In this document: piece by piece, positions 56,366 to 64,000 of the stretch | How the letters are laid out: the number at the start of each line of letters is the position of its first letter | Numbering within the stretch: position 1 is the stretch's first letter | Source: Orientallactaga sibirica | Taxonomy: Eukaryota; Chordata; Mammalia; Rodentia; Dipodidae | DNA: 64,000 bases | NCBI GenBank assembly: GCA_036365145.1 | Contig: JAEOAD010001413.1 | Coordinates: forward strand, 2,250,001-2,314,000 | Direction of reading: 5' to 3' | Notes under the pieces: model-generated | What the model saw: only the letters and a program-made list of their open reading frames with translations | Databases searched by the model: none | Told to the model about the DNA's origin: nothing | Position numbers and translations under genes: made by a program

Positions 56366-56515
56366 GTTTTTCGAGGTAGGGTCTCACTCTGGCTCAGGCT
56401 GACCTGGAATTCACTATGTAGTCTCAGGGTGGCCTCGAACTCATGGCGATCCTCCTACCTCTGCCTCCCGAGTGCTGGGATTAAAGGCGTGAGCCACCAC
56501 GCCCGGCTCCAATAG
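54341..56515. repeat. SINE and microsatellite block
   Basis: Old B1 54341-54460, short T-SINE 54490-54715 (+), B1 pieces 54735-54990, T-SINE 55020-55200 (+), (GATA)n(GACA)n 55266-55333, reverse B4-type 55335-55535, B3-like 55590-55955, reverse B1 55990-56130, reverse T-SINE 56165-56325, reverse B1 56328-56508. Confidence 0.65.
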
Positions 56516-56960
56516 AAATTATTTAGAAGGAAACAGAGATGAAGCTGGCTTCCCTTTCCTACAAAGGAAAGGTCCCTGACCCACCCACCCCACATAGACC
56601 CCCCCCCCAAAGAAGCATAAACTTTGCTCATTCTCTAATGATGAATCCCCAGGCCCTTGGGTAGCAACACAGCACGGCTGTGTCTGCACGCTACCATTGA
56701 GGGAAGCCCCACTGGCAAGCAGCAAGGAAACGTAGAACAGAAACAACAAACAAATAGACTGGGAGTGAAAGCAGCCAAAACAAACCAGATGAACGCAAAA
56801 GGGCTGCTGGCCACCCCCTCGGCTGGGCCGAGGCCAGGAGCACAGAAGCAAGAACACATACGTGCAGAGAGTCATATCGCACATTGGCCATCCAGCTCCC
56901 CTGCCAGCTCCCACTCTATTCTTGGGGGCTTTGGGGCAAAGGAGCCTTACAAATGAGATT
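56516..56960. other. Low-repeat island 13.3-13.7 kb upstream of EPO
   Basis: No repeat seen. Contains ACATACGTGCAGAG (56857-56870 area), a good ACGTGC hypoxia-site core, with CACAG 5' of it. Overlapping frames on both strands look non-coding. A candidate control element only. Confidence 0.3.
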
Positions 56961-56964
56961 GAAA

Positions 56965-57835
56965 GAGGCTTATCTGGGCCTGGTAGCAGGATTTCAAGTT
57001 TGAGGCTGGCATGGTCGACGTAGCGAGAATCTATCTCTTAAGAAGCAAGCTGGGGGCTGGAGAGATGGCTTAGTGGTTAAGGCACATGCCTGAGAAGCCT
57101 GAGGACCCAGGTTTGATCCTCCAGGTCCCACATAAGCAAGATGCACATAGTGGTACATGCATCTGGAGTTCGTTTGCAGTGGCTGGAGGCCCTGGCATGC
57201 CCATTCTCACTCTCACTCTCTCTCTCTCTCACCTCTCTCTCTTCCTCTCTTTGATTCTAATAAATAAATAAAAATAAATCTTTTAAAAAAAGAAGAAGCA
57301 AGCTGGATGGGATGGTACATGCCTGTAATCCCAACACTTAGGAGGCTGAAGCAGGAAGATTACTATGAGTTTGAGTCTAGCCTGGGCTGTATAGTGAGTT
57401 CAAGCTACCCTGAAGTACACATTGCTGTGAAAGCACAAGAACCTGAGCTCAGATCCCCAGCAGAAAACCTGGGCATGCTGGCATGTACCTGTGATCCCTG
57501 TGCTGGGAAGGCAGAGTCAGGAGGATCCCAGGGATCACCGACCAACTAGACTACTTGCATCAGTTTGAGGCCGGCATGGCTGATGTAACGTCCAAGTGTT
57601 CATATTTTTTAAAATTAATTAATTAATTTATTTATTTATTTGAGACAGAGAGAGAGGGAGAGTGAGAATGGGTGCGCCGGCGCCTCTAGTCACTGCAAAC
57701 AAACTCCAGACGCGTGCACCCCCTTGTGCATCTGGCTTACATGGAACCTGGAGAATCAAACCAGGGTCCTTAGGCTTCGCAGGCAAACTCCTTAACCACT
57801 AAGCCATCTTCAGCCCCAACTTTATTTTATTTTTT
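56965..57835. repeat. SINE cluster
   Basis: Old B1 fragment 56965-57050, short T-SINE 57055-57290 (+), older B1/ID pieces 57300-57590 and a reverse short T-SINE 57600-57820. Confidence 0.6.
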
Positions 57836-57839
57836 AAAT

Positions 57840-58165
57840 AATTTTTTAATTATTATTTTTTATTGACAATTTTATATTTACATACAAAAAAACCCACCTG
57901 ATATTTTATAATTTTTTTATTGACAACTTCTATACTTACATACAAAAAACCATGATGTTTCCCTCCCCTCCCCCCATTCCCCTTCAGAACTTCATTCTCC
58001 ATCATATCCCCTCCCTCTCTCCATTAGTCTCTCTTTTAATTTGATGTCATCATCTTTTTCTTCTATTATGAGGGTCTTGCAAAAGTATTGCTAGGCACTG
58101 CAAGGTCATGGATATCGAGGACAATTTCTGTCTGGACAGTTGCATTGGAAGGGTACGACTCCTTA
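57840..58165 (-). mobile_element. L1 3' end, minus orientation
   Basis: Begins with two partial tandem copies of the L1 3' terminus (TTTATTGACAATTTTATATT and TTTATTGACAACTTCTATAC), then CTCCATCATATCCCCTCC and GGCACTGCAAGGTCATGGAT as in the 49.8-kb copy. Confidence 0.6.
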
Positions 58166-60135
58166 CAAGTGTTCAGATTTTAAGCATGCAACATCACATC
58201 CAGCTTTGTTCTTATGAGATAGGGTCTCGCTATGACAACCCTTCCAGCCTCAAACTTGCTGAGACCCTGTCTCAAAGAACAAGGTGGGGCTGGAGAGATG
58301 GCTCTGTAGTTAAAGGCACTTGCTTGCAAAGCCTGATGGCCCAAGTTTGATTTCCCAGTTACCCACATAAACTCAGATGCACAAAGTAGTCTATGCATCT
58401 GAAGTTCCTTTGCAGTGGCAACAGGCCCTGGCATGCCCATTCCCTCTGTCTCTCATTCTCTCTCACTCTTGCAAATAAATAAAAATTTACAAATTAAAAG
58501 AATGGGGCAGGAGGGTTGGAGAGATGGCTTAGTGGTTAAGGCATTTGCCTGCAAAGCCAAAGGACCCAGGTTCAATTCCCTAGGACACACATAAGCCAGG
58601 TGCATAAAGGGGAGCATGCATCTGGAGTTTGTTTGCAGTGGCTAGAGGCCCTGGTGCGACCATTCTTTCTTTGTCTATCTCCCCTCTCTCTCTCTCTGTT
58701 TGCAAATAAATAAATAAATAAAAATTTTAGAAAATTAAAAATGGGGCAGGAGAGATGGCTTAGCGGTTCAGGCACTTACCTGCAAAGCCTAAGGACCCAT
58801 GTTCAACTCTCCCAGGTCCCACCTAAGCCAGAGGCATAACGGTGAGGCAAGTGCAAGGTCACACATGCCCACTAGATGGCGCAAGCGTCAGCGTTGATTG
58901 TGGTAGCTGAGACCCTGGCATGCCAATTCTCTCTTGCTCTCTCTCTCGCTCTTGTTCTCTCTGTCTTGCTCTCTCTAAAAAATAAAAATAGTAATAATAA
59001 TTTTATTTTTTTTTGGTTTTTTAAACTTTTTTATTATTATTATTTTGGAGAGAGACACAGAGACAGAGACAGAGAGAAAGACAGAGATGGGCGCACCAGC
59101 AGTGTCTCAGCTGCTGCGAACGAAATCCAGATGCGTGCGCCCCCTTGTGGTCAAGTGTGGCATTGCGCCCTTGCGTCACTTGGCATCTGGCTAAACGTGG
59201 GACCTGGAGATTGGAACCGCTGGAGATTGGAACCAGTGTTCTTAGGCTTAGGAGGCAGGCACCTTAACCCCTAAGCCATCTCTCCAGCCCATAATAATTT
59301 TAAAAAACAGTAAGATGGAGAGTAACTGAAGGAAGACCCCTGACATCAACCTCTAGCCTCCCCATGCACATGTGCACTCATGCACCTGCACGTGTGTCTG
59401 CATACACATGAACATACAAACATGCCATGCACCTACACATGCCAAAATTTAAAACACACACACACATCCTAATTAATCCACATGTATACAGTCCTTGGTG
59501 TCCAAGAGGGATTGGCACCAGGAAACCCCCACCCCGGAGGTAAGAAAATCCATGGCTATTCAGATCTTCAATATAGGGCTGTAGAGATGGCTCAGCAGTT
59601 AAGGCACTTGCTTGCAAAGCCTGACAGCCTGATGCACAAAGTGGCACATGCATCTGGAGTTCATTTGCAGGGGAAGGAGGCCCTGGCACGACCATAGTCA
59701 CTCTTTGTCTGCCTCTTTCTCTCTGTCTGTCTTTCTCAAATAAATAAATAAAAATATTTTTTTTTTAGGGTTAGAGAGATGGCTTAGTGGTTAAGGACTT
59801 GCCTGTGAAGCCTGAGGATCCCAGTTTGAGGCTTGATTCTCCAGGACCCACGTAAACCAGATGCACAAGGTGGCACGCACATCTGGAGTTTGTTTGCAGT
59901 GGCTTGAGGCCCTGGTGCATGCATTTTCTCTCTCTCTCTGCCTTTTTCTCTGTCTGTCTCTCTTAAATAAATAAATAAATTTTTAAAACTTAAAAAATAT
60001 TTTTTTAATCCTTGATGTAAAATGGTCCAGGAGTTGGGCATGGTCACCCACATCTGCAATCCTAGCACTCAAGAGACTGAAACAGTAAGATCTCAAGTGT
60101 GAAGGCAGTCTGGTGCAGTGTACAGTGAGACCCTG
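58166..60135. repeat. SINE cluster
   Basis: Old reverse B1 58166-58270, short T-SINEs (+) 58285-58490, 58510-58725, T-SINE variant 58745-58990, reverse long T-SINE 59010-59290, short T-SINEs (+) 59570-59755 and 59770-59975, and old B1 60020-60135 running into the (GAAA)n tract. 59300-59560 is weakly CA-rich and otherwise unassigned. Confidence 0.65.
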
Positions 60136-60139
60136 TCTG

Positions 60140-63660
<3,521 letters not shown>

Positions 63661-63895
63661 CAATAGGCCAGCTTTAATGTGCTTTCTTTGATGGCTAAGG
63701 ATGTTGATGCTCTCTCAAATATTTGTTGACAAACTTCCTCTGATCAGTTCATCAACCCCTTCTTTCATTAGATGCTTTGATTTTTTTGGTATTTAATTTT
63801 TGGGATTCTTTGTATATTCTAGATATTCATCCCCTGTCAGATGAGTAGTTGACAAAGATTTTTCCCTCATTCTATCTTCACCTGCTTGAGTTTTT
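63661..63895 (-). pseudogene. L1 ORF2 C-terminal fragment, broken
   Basis: On the minus strand CAACTACTCATCTGACAGGG is followed by ATGAATATCTAGAATATAC, the characteristic stretch near the 3' part of mammalian L1 ORF2, with stops and no continuous frame. It ends against a reverse T-SINE on the left and a B1 on the right. Confidence 0.55.
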
Positions 63896-63904
63896 TTTGT
63901 TTGT

Positions 63905-64000
63905 TTGTTTTTGTTTTGGTTTGGTTTGGTTTTTCAAGATAGGGTCTCACTCTAGCCCAGACTGAACTGTAATTCACTATGTATTCTCAGAGTGGCCTCA
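63905..64000 (-). repeat. B1-type SINE, cut by window end
   Basis: A T/G-rich tail (TTTGTTTGTTTG) followed by GATAGGGTCTCACTCTAGCC and on to GAGTGGCCTCA at the last base; reverse orientation, incomplete only because the window ends. Confidence 0.85.

Overview
The window is mammalian nuclear DNA from a rodent. Two protein-coding genes can be read, both on the minus strand and in the order EPO then ZAN, as in the human 7q22 / EPO-ZAN interval. These are the complete erythropoietin gene (EPO, about 38.6-43.3 kb) and the first 12 coding exons of zonadhesin (ZAN, 1.16-17.64 kb). The rest of ZAN (mucin-like repeats, vWD/TIL domains) would lie beyond the left edge. EPO carries the Cys changes known from mouse and rat. 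The abundant SINEs are a 7SL-derived B1-type and tRNA-derived elements with CT tails and (AAAT)n ends. I associate them with jerboas (Dipodoidea), so a jerboa-like rodent is my best guess; the species is inference.

Layout. 1-17.6 kb: ZAN exons 12 to 1, with long introns full of SINEs. These introns also hold a tRNA-like (ID) satellite array (7.7-8.6 kb), a solo ERV LTR (10.99-11.51 kb), a MaLR-like LTR element (13.07-14.97 kb) and a CpG-rich promoter-like island (6.04-6.27 kb). 17.6-38.6 kb: intergenic DNA, almost entirely SINEs, with two solo LTRs (19.13 and 35.80 kb) and L1 3' fragments. 38.43-38.48 kb: the hypoxia enhancer 3' of EPO. 38.6-43.3 kb: EPO with 3' UTR, five exons, a uORF and a GATA promoter element. 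43.95-44.58 kb: a second ID-derived satellite in the opposite orientation to the first. 44.6-64 kb: the region 5' of EPO, mostly SINE/L1/microsatellite, with three low-repeat islands (48.55-49.30, 53.44-54.34, 56.52-56.96 kb) that could hold distal EPO control elements. I saw no POP7, the next gene upstream of EPO in human, nor any tRNA or CRISPR array.

Repeat names used below. 'B1-type' is the 7SL-derived unit of about 145 bp. 'Short T-SINE' is a tRNA-derived unit of about 190 bp, with A box TGGCTTAGCGG and B box GGTTCGATTCC. 'Long T-SINE' is its relative of about 240 bp containing an extra block with GACGCAAGGGCGCAATG. 'B4-type' is an ID+B1 fusion. 'ID-type' is a tRNA-Ala-like monomer. SINE boundaries are by eye, about +/-10 bp. 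Exon boundaries are set by GT/AG sites, continuous reading frame and remembered family sequence.

EPO is the secreted hypoxia-induced cytokine of red-cell production. ZAN is a sperm-head membrane protein that binds the zona pellucida. They are neighbours without any known shared function.
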